From: an uncultured Bacteroidota bacterium
Lineage (GTDB): Bacteria; Bacteroidota; Bacteroidia; Chitinophagales; Chitinophagaceae
Length of the DNA: 46,529 bases
Direction: 5' to 3'
Assembly (NCBI GenBank): GCA_903829015.1
Contig: CAIKOJ010000014.1
Span: 1 to 46,529, forward strand
Made by a program: the position numbers and the translations under genes. Positions within the stretch are counted from its first letter, which is position 1. Each line of letters starts with the position of its first letter. The notes beneath the pieces are model-generated. The model ran no database searches and had not been told where the DNA came from. It saw only the letters and a list, made by a program, of their open reading frames with translations. Below, one piece after another: positions 24,851-34,085 of this stretch.

Positions 24851-26121
24851 TATTGCAGTTTTAATGTCACTATACTTAATATCGCCAGCAGTATTCCAAT
24901 GATCCAGAACCGTGTCACAATTTTAGACTCATGGTATCCCAACTTCTGATAATGATGATGCAGCGGCGACATCAAAAAAATGCGCCTGCCTTCACCATAT
25001 TTCTTTTTGGTATGCTTGAAATAGGCCACCTGTATCATTACTGATAAGTTCTCAACCAGAAATATTCCGCAAATAATTGGAATGAGTAGTTCCTTACGCA
25101 CTATGATGGCAAGTGATGCAATAATACCACCCAGTGCCAGACTTCCTGTATCACCCATGAACACCTGCGCGGGATAAGCGTTGTACCACAAAAACCCTAC
25201 ACATGCTCCCACGAACGCGCCAATGAATATCGACAACTCACCCAGGTTTGGTATATCCATTATGTTCAGGTATCCGGCAAATACGTAGTTGCCCGATACA
25301 TAGGCAAATACACCGAGACAAACACCTATTATCGCAGATACACCGGTTGCCAAACCATCCACACCGTCTGTAATATTGGCACCGTTAGATACAGCAACGA
25401 TTATGAAAATCACAAACAGGATATAAATTATCGGCGTTGTTACGTCCACATATTTTTCGCCAAAAAGTGCGGCGATCCGCTCATACCTGAACTCATGGGT
25501 TTTTACAAAAGGAATTGTAGTTGTTGCGGTGCGGACATTTACATACTTCTGGATCTTTCCCGATTCGTCCTTCCTGGTAAATTCACCAGCCTCCAATTTT
25601 TCCGCCGCATTATATACACCGCTCTTTCCACCAGTCACCTCCCTGCTGATCACTACATGGTTGTTATAATACATAGTAAGTCCAACAATAATTCCCAGTC
25701 CTACCTGACCCATTATTTTAAAACGACCGGCCAAACCTTCTTTGTTCTTCTTGAACACTTTGATATAATCATCCAGAAAGCCAACCATGCCCAACCACAC
25801 GGTAGAAACAAGCATCAATACTATGTACACATTCAGGATTCTGGCAAATAACAAAGTAGGAATCAGAATTGCTGCAATGATGATCAGTCCACCCATCGTA
25901 GGAGTGCCTCTCTTCTGCACCTCTCCCTGCAGGCCAAGATCTCTTACGGTTTCTCCTATTTGTTTCCGCTGCAAGAAAGCAATAAGTCTCTTACCCATCA
26001 CCATTGAGATAACCAACGACAATATAATTGCCATAGCGACCCTGAACGTAATGAAATTGAACACTCCTGCACCGGCCAGGTGGAATGTATCGCGCAGGTA
26101 TGTGAACAAATAGTACAGCAT
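24850..26121 (-). CDS. mraY: Phospho-MurNAc-pentapeptide translocase
   Basis: Polytopic inner-membrane enzyme that transfers phospho-MurNAc-pentapeptide to undecaprenyl phosphate to form lipid I. The magnesium/catalytic motifs are present: [16 protein letters not shown] near residue 115, [15 protein letters not shown] near 250, [13 protein letters not shown] near 325 and [20 protein letters not shown] near the C-terminus. At 423 residues it is longer than E. coli MraY (360) because of an inserted soluble loop at about 160-230, a form usual in Bacteroidota. It follows murE after 8 bases. Confidence 0.98.
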   Translation of the reverse strand: MLYYLFTYLRDTFHLAGAGVFNFITFRVAMAIILSLVISMVMGKRLIAFLQRKQIGETVRDLGLQGEVQKRGTPTMGGLIIIAAILIPTLLFARILNVYIVLMLVSTVWLGMVGFLDDYIKVFKKNKEGLAGRFKIMGQVGLGIIVGLTMYYNNHVVISREVTGGKSGVYNAAEKLEAGEFTRKDESGKIQKYVNVRTATTTIPFVKTHEFRYERIAALFGEKYVDVTTPIIYILFVIFIIVAVSNGANITDGVDGLATGVSAIIGVCLGVFAYVSGNYVFAGYLNIMDIPNLGELSIFIGAFVGACVGFLWYNAYPAQVFMGDTGSLALGGIIASLAIIVRKELLIPIICGIFLVENLSVMIQVAYFKHTKKKYGEGRRIFLMSPLHHHYQKLGYHESKIVTRFWIIGILLAILSIVTLKLQ

Positions 26122-26129
26122 GTAAGACT

Positions 26130-27596
26130 CTATTTATTTAATGTTTCAAATGCTTCAGTTAATACTTCCTTATCATCAAAATGATGCTTTACACCCTTTA
26201 TTTCCTGATAAGTCTCATGACCTTTACCTGCAACCAACACTACATCTCCGGGTTGCGCCATTGATACCGCTACCTTAATCGCTTCCTTTCTGCTTGTCAC
26301 ACGTAGACTCTTTCTTTTTTGCGGCCCTGTCAATCCGGCCTCCATTTCGTTTAATATCTCCTCCGGGTCTTCACTCCTCGGATTATCAGAAGTCAGTATC
26401 GCTTTGTCGCTATGTTCACACGCAGCCTGCGCCATAAGTGGTCGCTTGGTTCTGTCTCTGTCTCCGCCGCAACCGATAATTGTAAACAACTGCTGACCCT
26501 GTGTGCGCAGCTGGTTAATAGTTGCCAGCACATTCAGTAAAGCATCAGGTGTATGAGCATAGTCTACAATACCCAGTATTTTTTCTTTAGGCGACATATA
26601 GGTCTCAAACCTACCGGCCGCACCCTGCAACCCACTCAACACCTCAAGTACTGTCAGACTATCTTCGCCCAGCAATTTAGCCGTACCATATACAGCTAGC
26701 AGATTATAGGCATTGAAAGTTCCGATCATCCTGAAGTGCGCTTCATGTCCATCTACGTTCATGATCAAACCTGTCAGATTATTCTCCAGAATTTTACCCT
26801 TCACTGTAGAAGGCGCTTTAAGACTATAGGTGTTCTTTTCTGCCACAGTATTCTGCAGCATCACCATCCCCCGTTTGTCATCTGCATTCGTTAGTGCGAA
26901 GGCATCTTTGGGCAAGCCATCAAAGAAACTCTTCTTAACTCTTATATATTCATCAAATGTTTTATGGTAATCCAGATGATCGTGCGTTATGTTTGTGAAT
27001 ACACCACCCGCAAACCTAAGTCCGGCAATCCTATGCTGATGAACTGCATGCGAACTTACTTCCATAAATACATGACTGCATCCGGCATCCACCATTCTTC
27101 TCAGCAGCGCCTGTATTGATATTGCGTCGGGGGTTGTATGGGTAGCCGCTTCAGCCTGCTCATGAATGCGATTCTGTACAGTTGATATCAAGCCGCATTT
27201 ATAACCAAGTTTTTCAAAAAGCTGATACAGCAATGTTGCCGTTGTGGTCTTGCCATTTGTGCCGGTAACGCCAACCACTTTGGTTGCAGCCGATGGGCAA
27301 TCGTAAAATGCATCTGCTATGAGTCCAGTGGCTTGAGCTGAATCCTTCACCTGTACATACACTATACCTTCAACAATTGCAGATGGCGGCGTCTCACACA
27401 CAATAACTTTTGCACCCTGAGCAATTGCTGTATCTATAAACTGATGACCATCTGACAAAGTTCCTTTCACCGCAACAAAGGCAGATCCCTCAGTTACTTT
27501 ACGTGAATCTATATGCAGACTAACGACCATAACATCTGTAGCTCCAATAATTTTTATTGGATGTACATTGATCAATATGTCGGTTAGTTTATGCAT
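26130..27596 (-). CDS. murE: UDP-MurNAc-L-Ala-D-Glu--2,6-diaminopimelate ligase
   Basis: Cytosolic ligase that adds the third stem residue. The ATP loop [12 protein letters not shown] is at 109-120, the middle motif [15 protein letters not shown] is near 208-222, and [10 protein letters not shown] begins the C-terminal domain. The specificity motif is DNPR (404-407), which in this family selects meso-diaminopimelate rather than lysine, so the organism should have DAP-type peptidoglycan. The 488-residue length is standard. The ATG overlaps the ftsI stop by one base (TAATG). Confidence 0.98.
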   Translation of the reverse strand: MHKLTDILINVHPIKIIGATDVMVVSLHIDSRKVTEGSAFVAVKGTLSDGHQFIDTAIAQGAKVIVCETPPSAIVEGIVYVQVKDSAQATGLIADAFYDCPSAATKVVGVTGTNGKTTTATLLYQLFEKLGYKCGLISTVQNRIHEQAEAATHTTPDAISIQALLRRMVDAGCSHVFMEVSSHAVHQHRIAGLRFAGGVFTNITHDHLDYHKTFDEYIRVKKSFFDGLPKDAFALTNADDKRGMVMLQNTVAEKNTYSLKAPSTVKGKILENNLTGLIMNVDGHEAHFRMIGTFNAYNLLAVYGTAKLLGEDSLTVLEVLSGLQGAAGRFETYMSPKEKILGIVDYAHTPDALLNVLATINQLRTQGQQLFTIIGCGGDRDRTKRPLMAQAACEHSDKAILTSDNPRSEDPEEILNEMEAGLTGPQKRKSLRVTSRKEAIKVAVSMAQPGDVVLVAGKGHETYQEIKGVKHHFDDKEVLTEAFETLNK

Positions 27597-29689
27597 TAGC
27601 TCAGCTGCAGTATTATGTTTTGTCCTTTATTAATTATAGTACCAGGTGCTATAGATTGCTCCTGTACTTTCCCCCTTCCTTTCACCTGCACTTGCAGTCC
27701 TTCAGTTTCCAGAATGTATATAGCGTCTTTAAGTCCCATTCCTTTCAAGTCCGGCATCACGTTTCTGTATACTGCTTTTGGAACTACTGCCGCAACCCTA
27801 TTTGAATCAGTTCTCACTTCCATCATTCTGCTTTTATCTTCAGCAGGTAAAGGCAGTTTTTTCTGAATGGCATGAAACAGTGTTTGGTAATTCCTGTTGG
27901 TTGCCGATTTTGCGATCACAGCGCCAGAACTGTTTCTAGCCAGGCTGTCGAGCGGACCGCCCCAGGCGCCAATGTTCTCAGAAAATATCTTATCAGCTAC
28001 CATCCTGAATACCGGTGCAGCAATAGCACCACCATAATATGCCACAGAATGTGGTTTGGTACGTATCACCACACAAATGGTATATTTAGGTTGATCGGCA
28101 GGTAAGTAACCTACGAATGAGCCCTGATAGACTCCATCGGTATAACTTATTCCTTTATCAGCTACCTGAGCTGTTCCAGTTTTGCCCGACATGGTATAGA
28201 AAGGCGACTCAATACCCTTGGCAGTTCCTTCAGTCACAACGGCACGTGTACATTTCCTTATTTGCGCAATTACGCTTGAGTCGCCAACTTTCACAATTTC
28301 TGTAGGTTCAAATTTTTTCACTTCCTTACCGTACTCTTTGATGGCGCTTACGAGGTATGGCTTCATCATCTTGCCATCGTTGGCCACCGAATTGTACAAC
28401 ATGCACGTGTGCAATGGGGTTATCTGCACACCATAGCCTGTAGCCATCCATGGCAGCGAGGTATTGCTCCATGATGTGCTTGTTGGCTTGATGATCACCG
28501 TCCTTCTTTCACCAAACAGATCAATACCTGTTGGCTGATCGAGATGAAACTGCACCAGGTGATTAACGAACTGCGACGGATTGTCTTTATAGTTAGCGTT
28601 AGCCAGTTTTGCCATTGCAGCATTACTTGACTCCGCAAATGCTTTCCAAATAGGCATAGCGCCTAATCCCAGATGAGAATCACGCATCAATCTGTTGCCA
28701 AAATGTATAGCTCCTCCCTCGGCATCTACTATCTGATCTACATTGATCAGTTTATCATTGAGCAGGGAAAGCAAAGTAACCAGTTTAAATGTGGACCCCG
28801 GCTCTGTAGGCATCATTGCGTAATTAAAATCCTCCCAGTAGCTGCCATCAGGCTGGCGACCCAGATTCACCAGAGTTTTTATTTTACCAGTCTTCACTTC
28901 CATTACTATGCATGTGCCATACAAGCATTCGTACTTCTGCAGAATGCTCATCAATGCGTGCTCGGCCACATCCTGCACGTTTATATCTAATGTGGTAACA
29001 ATATCCTTTCCGTTTTGCGGCTCCAGTTCTGAACCTTCAATCGGCACCCACACATTGCCGGTGCTTTTCTGCACTACACGCCTGCCGTTTTCACCCACAA
29101 GCGCCTTGTTATAAGTAGCCTCCAACCCGGATACATTGCTGTCTCTGAAAATTCCGATGGTACGGAACGCCAACATATTGTAAGGATTAACTCTCTTCTC
29201 CTTAGAATCTACAATGAACCCACCTCTTCCTTTTCCTTTATTAAATATCGGGAAGGAACGCAGCGCTTCGTACTCATAATATTTAAACTTCCTTCTGCTC
29301 AGCGGGTAGTATTTCTCTCCCTCCTCATAGGCTCTTACAAACTCCTCTTTATACTGCTCTGCTGTTTTGTCCATGATGAGTCTGGATACACACAGGCATA
29401 AAGAATCAATATTTTTGGCAAACAGCCCGGAGTCCATCACCGAGAAATCTATGTGCACATCAAATTCAGGAATGGAGGAACTCAGCAATACACCGTCCTC
29501 GGTATAGATGTTACCACGTTCGGCAAGCAACGTATCGAATCTGGTATGCATTTCCCTGGCCATAGCTCTTAGCTTTGGTCCTTCTTTTATCTGTATCAGC
29601 GCTGCTTTGATAATGATAGCACAACCAAGCAAGCAGATGCAGGTAAAGGCAATGTATACCCTGAATCGTATGTCTTTCTTGATTGTCAA
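27596..29689 (-). CDS. ftsI: Septal transpeptidase FtsI (PBP3-type) with PASTA domain
   Basis: Division-specific class B penicillin-binding protein of 697 residues. It has one N-terminal membrane helix (about 9-29, VYIAFTCICLLGCAIII), a dimerisation domain, and a transpeptidase domain with the SxxK nucleophile Ser299 in GSTFKLV, SSNAAM as the SxN motif and SGKTGTAQV as the KTG motif. A single C-terminal PASTA domain (about 645-697) begins with MPDLKGMGLKDAIYILETEG. PASTA-bearing FtsI is regular in Bacteroidota but absent from E. coli. The start is TTG at 29689; an in-frame stop lies nine codons upstream with no ATG or GTG between. The partner is FtsW. Confidence 0.96.
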   Translation of the reverse strand: MTIKKDIRFRVYIAFTCICLLGCAIIIKAALIQIKEGPKLRAMAREMHTRFDTLLAERGNIYTEDGVLLSSSIPEFDVHIDFSVMDSGLFAKNIDSLCLCVSRLIMDKTAEQYKEEFVRAYEEGEKYYPLSRRKFKYYEYEALRSFPIFNKGKGRGGFIVDSKEKRVNPYNMLAFRTIGIFRDSNVSGLEATYNKALVGENGRRVVQKSTGNVWVPIEGSELEPQNGKDIVTTLDINVQDVAEHALMSILQKYECLYGTCIVMEVKTGKIKTLVNLGRQPDGSYWEDFNYAMMPTEPGSTFKLVTLLSLLNDKLINVDQIVDAEGGAIHFGNRLMRDSHLGLGAMPIWKAFAESSNAAMAKLANANYKDNPSQFVNHLVQFHLDQPTGIDLFGERRTVIIKPTSTSWSNTSLPWMATGYGVQITPLHTCMLYNSVANDGKMMKPYLVSAIKEYGKEVKKFEPTEIVKVGDSSVIAQIRKCTRAVVTEGTAKGIESPFYTMSGKTGTAQVADKGISYTDGVYQGSFVGYLPADQPKYTICVVIRTKPHSVAYYGGAIAAPVFRMVADKIFSENIGAWGGPLDSLARNSSGAVIAKSATNRNYQTLFHAIQKKLPLPAEDKSRMMEVRTDSNRVAAVVPKAVYRNVMPDLKGMGLKDAIYILETEGLQVQVKGRGKVQEQSIAPGTIINKGQNIILQLS

Positions 29690-29755
29690 TTTATTTTCTG
29701 TTTTTTTCCTTATTTATTTTTACTTCTTTATTTTGAATCTGCTCCTGCAAACTGC

Positions 29756-30136
29756 TCAATGCATTTCTGTTTTTGAGGCAGTTGCGGCTGTTACCTTATA
29801 TGCCGGAAGCAATGAAGGCTTCAATCCTATTTTCTCTGCATTCTTAATTACCTGCGTTTCCGTCTTCACATACATTAGCTGTGATTTCACATCCATATAC
29901 TTCCATCTGAGTTCTTTGAGTTGTTTGTTCTGGGCATTCAACTCCCGCTGCATCTCAATAGCACGATGACTGTTGCTGATATACAGCACACATAAAAGGA
30001 CAAGAAATGCGAGGTATGGAATGTTATTTACGATTGCTCTATAGGAAACCTTCTCCACTAACGACTTCCAGTCGTTTTTAACCCTTTGCGCCGGGGTCAT
30101 CAATTCTTCCTGCTTACTCTGCTCCTCAGTACTCAT
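29756..30136 (-). CDS. FtsL-like cell division protein
   Basis: A 126-residue bitopic membrane protein. It has a cytoplasmic N-terminal part of about 38 residues, a membrane helix at about 40-54 (PYLAFLVLLCVLYIS) and a periplasmic coiled coil at about 58-98 (MQRELNAQNKQLKELRWKY, MDVKSQLMYVKTETQ). The order rsmH - this gene - ftsI is the classic ftsL position and the topology is that of FtsL, which bridges FtsQ and FtsWI. Primary sequence similarity to model FtsL is weak, as is usual in this phylum, so the symbol is withheld. The 67-base gap to ftsI contains no other gene. Confidence 0.8.
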   Translation of the reverse strand: MSTEEQSKQEELMTPAQRVKNDWKSLVEKVSYRAIVNNIPYLAFLVLLCVLYISNSHRAIEMQRELNAQNKQLKELRWKYMDVKSQLMYVKTETQVIKNAEKIGLKPSLLPAYKVTAATASKTEMH

Positions 30137-30190
30137 TTATATTCAAAGGCAACCTGCCTTAATTTTACTGCACATCAACCATTGCCAACA

Positions 30191-31099
30191 TTAACCGGCT
30201 ACCCGCTCCCCTACTCTCAGCTTGGCACTCCTCGACCTGCTGTTTATCTTCATCTCTGCCTCAGTTGGTTCAATTGGTTTTGGATTTACCGGTTTCATCA
30301 ATGGCTTCACTACTTCTTCATACGCACCCGGTTCATCCCACCTTCCTCTCTTTATGTATTGTTTCACTATCCTGTCTTCAAGCGAGTGAAATGATATTAT
30401 ACTTAGTCTTCCTCCTGGCTTCAGACTCTCTGCAGCCTGCTGCAAAAACTCCTTTAGTACACCCAGCTCATCATTCACCTCAATACGCAGCGCCTGAAAA
30501 ACCTGAGCCAGATACTTGTTCGGATTTCCTCTCATCACCGGTGCCAGTATCGCCTTCAGGGTTTCAATGGTCTGTATATTCATCCCTCTCCTGCTCGTTA
30601 CAATATGCTTTGCCAGTTGCTTAGAATTCCGCACTTCGCCGTATTGTTCAAAAATCTGAAGCAGCTGCGCTTCGCTGTATGTCTGCAAAACTTTTGCAGC
30701 AGTCAGCTCGGAGCGTTTATCCATCCGCATATCCAGCGGTCCATCAAAACGAATCGAAAAGCCCCGCTCTGCTGTATCAAACTGAAAAGAACTTACACCC
30801 AAATCTGCCAATATCCCATCAACTTCTTTATGCCCATGCAGCCGTAAAAAACGACGCAAGTATTTAAAATTCTCAGTCACCGGTATCAGCCTGTTATCAT
30901 CCGGCTTATTGACCCACGCGTCAGCATCCTGATCAAACGCTATCAACTTACCCTCTGGTCCCAGCTTTTCCAGTATCAGTCTGCTGTGCCCGCCACCACC
31001 AAACGTCGCATCTACATATACTCCGCCTTCCTTTATTGCCAATCCATCAACCGCCTCATGCAAAAGAACTGTTGTGTGGTAATTTCCCGGATTTCCCAT
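30191..31099 (-). CDS. rsmH: 16S rRNA m4C1402 methyltransferase
   Basis: SAM-dependent methyltransferase that modifies N4 of C1402 in the ribosomal P site (also called MraW). It begins YHTTVLLHEAVDGL, followed by the SAM motif YVDATFGGGGHSRLIL at about 28-43. The middle motif GILADLGVSSFQFDTAERGF (about 98-117) and the ending region ISFHSLEDRIVKQYIKRG are diagnostic. The 302-residue length is standard. It follows mraZ after 3 bases and is second in the operon. Confidence 0.98.
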   Translation of the reverse strand: MGNPGNYHTTVLLHEAVDGLAIKEGGVYVDATFGGGGHSRLILEKLGPEGKLIAFDQDADAWVNKPDDNRLIPVTENFKYLRRFLRLHGHKEVDGILADLGVSSFQFDTAERGFSIRFDGPLDMRMDKRSELTAAKVLQTYSEAQLLQIFEQYGEVRNSKQLAKHIVTSRRGMNIQTIETLKAILAPVMRGNPNKYLAQVFQALRIEVNDELGVLKEFLQQAAESLKPGGRLSIISFHSLEDRIVKQYIKRGRWDEPGAYEEVVKPLMKPVNPKPIEPTEAEMKINSRSRSAKLRVGERVAG

Positions 31100-31102
31100 T
31101 TT

Positions 31103-31570
31103 TTAAATTTTGTCTAATGGTGTTCCGAAATCTTCCGCCACATCTTCAGCCAGATCACTATACGACCCTGAATTTTCCTGTATGTATTTATAATACGTAT
31201 CTTTATCCCACAATTCTACTTTATTGCCCTGCGGACTAAACACAGCGTCTTTTTTTATCCCTGCATATTCCAAAAGATTCTTTGGTAACAACAATCTGTC
31301 TGCACTATCCAGTTCTACTCTTGTTGCGCCGTTCAGAAACAATCTCTTGAATTTTCTTACGCTTGCTTTAAAGTCGTTCAGCTTATTTACTTTTTCGCTG
31401 ATCACTTCCCATACGTCTTCAGTGTATATCGTCAAGCAGTTTTCTATACCACGATTTATTACAAACTTTCCACCGGTCCCTTCAGCAAGTTGCTTCCGGA
31501 ATCCAGACGGCAGCAAGAAGCGCCCTTTGGCGTCAATTGCTACTTCACATTCACCTAGAAAATTGGCCAT
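31103..31570 (-). CDS. mraZ: Transcriptional regulator MraZ
   Basis: First gene of the dcw operon; a ring-forming AbrB/SpoVT-type DNA-binding protein that represses its own operon in bacteria where it has been studied. The two DxxxR half-motifs are DAKGRFLLPSGFR (near residue 13) and DSADRLLLPKNLL (near residue 80). The ATG at 31570 (MANFLGECEVAIDAKGR) was chosen because MraZ always begins a few residues before this strand; it gives 155 residues. The longer frame back to 31651 would add 27 hydrophobic residues and overrun the candidate operator at 31590-31625. Confidence 0.95.
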   Translation of the reverse strand: MANFLGECEVAIDAKGRFLLPSGFRKQLAEGTGGKFVINRGIENCLTIYTEDVWEVISEKVNKLNDFKASVRKFKRLFLNGATRVELDSADRLLLPKNLLEYAGIKKDAVFSPQGNKVELWDKDTYYKYIQENSGSYSDLAEDVAEDFGTPLDKI

Positions 31571-31589
31571 TGTTGTGGAAAATAATAAT

Positions 31590-31625
31590 AAACACAAAAT
31601 AACACAAAATCCCACAAATTCCCAC
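31590..31625 (-). promoter_or_regulatory. Candidate MraZ operator: 10-bp-phased GTGGGA boxes
   Basis: Read on the minus strand, GTGGGAATTT and GTGGGATTTT follow each other directly, then the degenerate GTGTTATTTT and GTGTTTATTA, all in exact 10-bp phase, ending about 20 bases before the mraZ ATG. E. coli MraZ is known to bind TGGGN repeats spaced by 5 bases in this same position. The repeats are visible directly; binding is inferred. Confidence 0.75.
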
Positions 31626-31643
31626 CAAATTGGTAAAACATAT

Positions 31644-31652
31644 TTATCCACA
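31644..31652. promoter_or_regulatory. Perfect DnaA box (TTATCCACA)
   Basis: An exact match to the strongest DnaA box consensus, 74 bases upstream of the mraZ ATG. A one-mismatch version (TGTGGAAAA) lies at 31574-31582. A single 9-mer can occur by chance, but several similar elements cluster here. Confidence 0.45.
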
Positions 31653-31726
31653 AGTTGATATATGAGTTGAAACGCTTGCCAGTTAACACTTTCAGGCCAT
31701 TTACACCCCTATTTTGATGCACCCTC

Positions 31727-31767
31727 TGTTAATTACCTGTGGATTAGTGTGGATTGCTGTGCATTAC
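31727..31767 (+). repeat. 10-bp-phased TGTGGATT array
   Basis: TGTGGATTAG (31738), TGTGGATTGC (31748) and TGTGCATTAC (31758) are consecutive 10-mers, preceded by the related TGTTAATTACC at 31727. The core differs from the DnaA box TGTGGATAA by one base, and the GTGG plus 10-bp phasing also resembles the mraZ boxes in opposite orientation. The rest of the 457-base gap between mraZ and 32028 is AT-rich, with no gene seen. Confidence 0.6.
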
Positions 31768-31980
31768 CTCATTTGCGGCTGTTCAGGCCTCTTTTAAAAG
31801 GTGCTAAAACGAATATGAACCTGTTATTTTAACCAGATAAACATTACCAATTTCGATATCTCACCGATTATACGCATAGCATTCAATAATATATTTTTAA
31901 AAGATAAGAATAGGGAATCAGCAATACAGGCTAATCGGCGAAACCAATTCCCAAACTGAGTATTGTAGCTTTTAATACAG

Positions 31981-31988
31981 TAATTTTG
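31981..31988 (+). promoter_or_regulatory. -7 element (TAATTTTG) of the TauE/SafE-like gene
   Basis: A full match to TAnnTTTG, 39 bases before ATG 32028; TTG lies at 31963-31965. It overlaps the TTG at 31986, so that codon is not a likely translation start. Confidence 0.5.
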
Positions 31989-32027
31989 TCAAAGAATACC
32001 CATATCCACTTCTACAAAACACAAATA

Positions 32028-32405
32028 ATGAATATCAGCATAGTTGCATTATTAGGTCTTCTCATCATCGGACTGGTGGCAGGTCTGCTGAGCAGCATCG
32101 TTGGTATAGGAGGCGGAATTATTATTGTGCCGGCACTGGTGATGATTTTTGCGGTCAGTCAGAAAATGGCCCAGGGCACTTCGCTAGCTATGCTTTTGCC
32201 TCCAATCGGCTTTCTAGCGGTTATTAATTATTACAAATCCGGCTATGTTGATTTCAGAGTAGCAGCAGTGCTGGTTATAGCCTTTATTGTGGGCAGTTTT
32301 TTCGGCAGCAAAATTGCTTTGAATCTGGAAGAAGTGACACTTAAACGGATATTTGGGGTTATTTTAATGGCAATTGCTGTTAAATACCTGTTTTTCAGCA
32401 AATAG
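32028..32405 (+). CDS. Half-size TauE/SafE-family membrane protein
   Basis: An inner-membrane protein of 125 residues with about four hydrophobic segments. The motif SSIVGIGGGIIIVPALV at about 20-36 and the mid-protein GTSLAMLLPPIGFLAVINYY are hallmarks of TauE/SafE (DUF81) permeases, which move sulfite, sulfonates or organic anions. Full-size members have seven or eight helices and about 250 residues; this has one repeat unit, so it would have to dimerise, as short members in other bacteria are thought to do. Both termini look complete (promoter before, FFSK ending after the last helix), so it is probably not truncated. The substrate is unknown. ATG 32028 was chosen over TTG 31986 because of the promoter element. 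Confidence 0.85.
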   Translation: MNISIVALLGLLIIGLVAGLLSSIVGIGGGIIIVPALVMIFAVSQKMAQGTSLAMLLPPIGFLAVINYYKSGYVDFRVAAVLVIAFIVGSFFGSKIALNLEEVTLKRIFGVILMAIAVKYLFFSK

Positions 32406-32527
32406 CTACTAATGTCTCTGCGACGACCAATTTGAATTTTAAAAATAATTTCTCGCAAAAAATAATCAGGCTTAATTTCGCCACCTAATATATTGCCGGG
32501 CAACGGCAGCAGGCTAAAACTATTATA

Positions 32528-33958
32528 ATGCAACGGACAAAGATCAAGGAGATTCTGCAGAACGATAAATGTGATTATCAGGTTAATGTAAAGGGATGGG
32601 TGCGCTCTTTCCGCAACAATCAATTCATAGCGCTAAATGACGGATCGTGCATCGGTAATCTGCAGATCGTAATAGGACTGGATGCAGATGAACAACTGAT
32701 CAAGGGAATTAATAATGGTGCCTCTATTAGTGTAGATGGTATGGTAATAGCCTCACAAGGCAAGGGACAGAAAGTTGAGATAAAGGCTGACTCTGTAACT
32801 ATTCTTGGCGAGTGCGACCCTGAGAAATTCCCGTTGCAACTTAAAAATCGCCCAAGCCTGGAATACCTGCGCGAAATTGCGCATTTGCGTTTCCGCACCA
32901 ATACCTTTGGAGCTGTGTTCCGTGTGCGTCACACGCTAGCATATGCCATCCATAAGTTCTTTAACGACAGAGGCTTTGTGTATCTGCATACGCCTATAGT
33001 AACGGCTTCTGACGCAGAAGGTGCAGGTGAAATGTTCAAAGTTTCTACTCTTCCTTTTGACAATCCGCCACGCAATGAGGATGGCACTATCAATTTCAAA
33101 GAAGACTTTTTTGGCAGGGCTACCAACCTCACTGTTAGCGGTCAGCTGGAAGCAGAGTTGGGTGCAATGGCCTTTAGTGAGGTGTACACTTTCGGACCTA
33201 CTTTCAGAGCAGAGAATTCAAACACAGCACGTCATCTGGCTGAATTCTGGATGATAGAACCGGAGGTAGCTTTCAATGACATCTATGACAACATGGATCT
33301 TGCCGAAGACCTGCTGAAGTTTGTGATCAGCTATGCTTTGGAGCACAACCGGGAAGACCTTGACTTCCTGGCAACCCGACTGGCCGATGAAGAAAAACAA
33401 AAGCCAATGAATGAGCGCAGCGAACTGGGCTTGATCGAGAAACTAGAGTTTGTACTTAACAATAAATTTGAACGCATTACTTATACAGAGGCTATCGATA
33501 TCTTGATAGATTCCCCTGCGTATAAGAAGAAAAAATTCCAGTACGATGTAAAGTGGGGCATTGATATGCAGAGCGAGCATGAAAGGTACCTGGTAGAAAA
33601 ACACTTTAAAAAACCGGTGATCGTTACAGGTTACCCGAAGGAGATCAAAGCGTTCTACATGCGCCAGAACGACGACGGCAAAACTGTAGCGGCTATGGAT
33701 ATTCTGGCTCCGGGCATTGGCGAAATAGTTGGCGGATCGCAAAGGGAAGAAAGACTGGATAAGCTTACACAGCGCATGGAAGAGATGCACATACCGACCG
33801 AAGAAATGTACTGGTATTTGGATACACGTCGTTTTGGAGGTGTGCCACATGCCGGCTTCGGACTGGGTTTTGAGCGCATGGTTCTATTCGTTACCGGAAT
33901 GACCAATATCCGCGACGTAATACCGTTCCCAAGAACGCCTAAGAATGCAGAGTTTTAA
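32528..33958 (+). CDS. asnS: Asparaginyl-tRNA synthetase
   Basis: Class IIb aminoacyl-tRNA synthetase of 476 residues. It has an N-terminal OB-fold anticodon-binding domain (about 16-100, beginning [20 protein letters not shown]). The catalytic core follows, with [20 protein letters not shown], class II motif 2 in [20 protein letters not shown] and motif 3 in [20 protein letters not shown], ending [14 protein letters not shown]. The tail FPRTP and the shorter middle insertion point to Asn rather than Asp. It is a single-gene unit that charges tRNA-Asn in the cytosol; its presence argues for direct Asn-tRNA formation. Confidence 0.97.
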   Translation: MQRTKIKEILQNDKCDYQVNVKGWVRSFRNNQFIALNDGSCIGNLQIVIGLDADEQLIKGINNGASISVDGMVIASQGKGQKVEIKADSVTILGECDPEKFPLQLKNRPSLEYLREIAHLRFRTNTFGAVFRVRHTLAYAIHKFFNDRGFVYLHTPIVTASDAEGAGEMFKVSTLPFDNPPRNEDGTINFKEDFFGRATNLTVSGQLEAELGAMAFSEVYTFGPTFRAENSNTARHLAEFWMIEPEVAFNDIYDNMDLAEDLLKFVISYALEHNREDLDFLATRLADEEKQKPMNERSELGLIEKLEFVLNNKFERITYTEAIDILIDSPAYKKKKFQYDVKWGIDMQSEHERYLVEKHFKKPVIVTGYPKEIKAFYMRQNDDGKTVAAMDILAPGIGEIVGGSQREERLDKLTQRMEEMHIPTEEMYWYLDTRRFGGVPHAGFGLGFERMVLFVTGMTNIRDVIPFPRTPKNAEF

Positions 33959-34085
33959 GAATTGAGCCCATTGCGATGAATGGAACGAACTCCAAATTAT
34001 TTACTTTTTAGGAAATAGCCTTAATGACGTTTTTTTTGCATTAATCATCCAATTTGATTAATTTGTTGCGAAACTAATTAATTTC

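Noticed and set aside
31571..31651. 27-residue N-terminal extension of MraZ
   Set aside because: It would encode a hydrophobic segment not found in MraZ and cover the phased operator boxes; the family start is the ATG at 31570.
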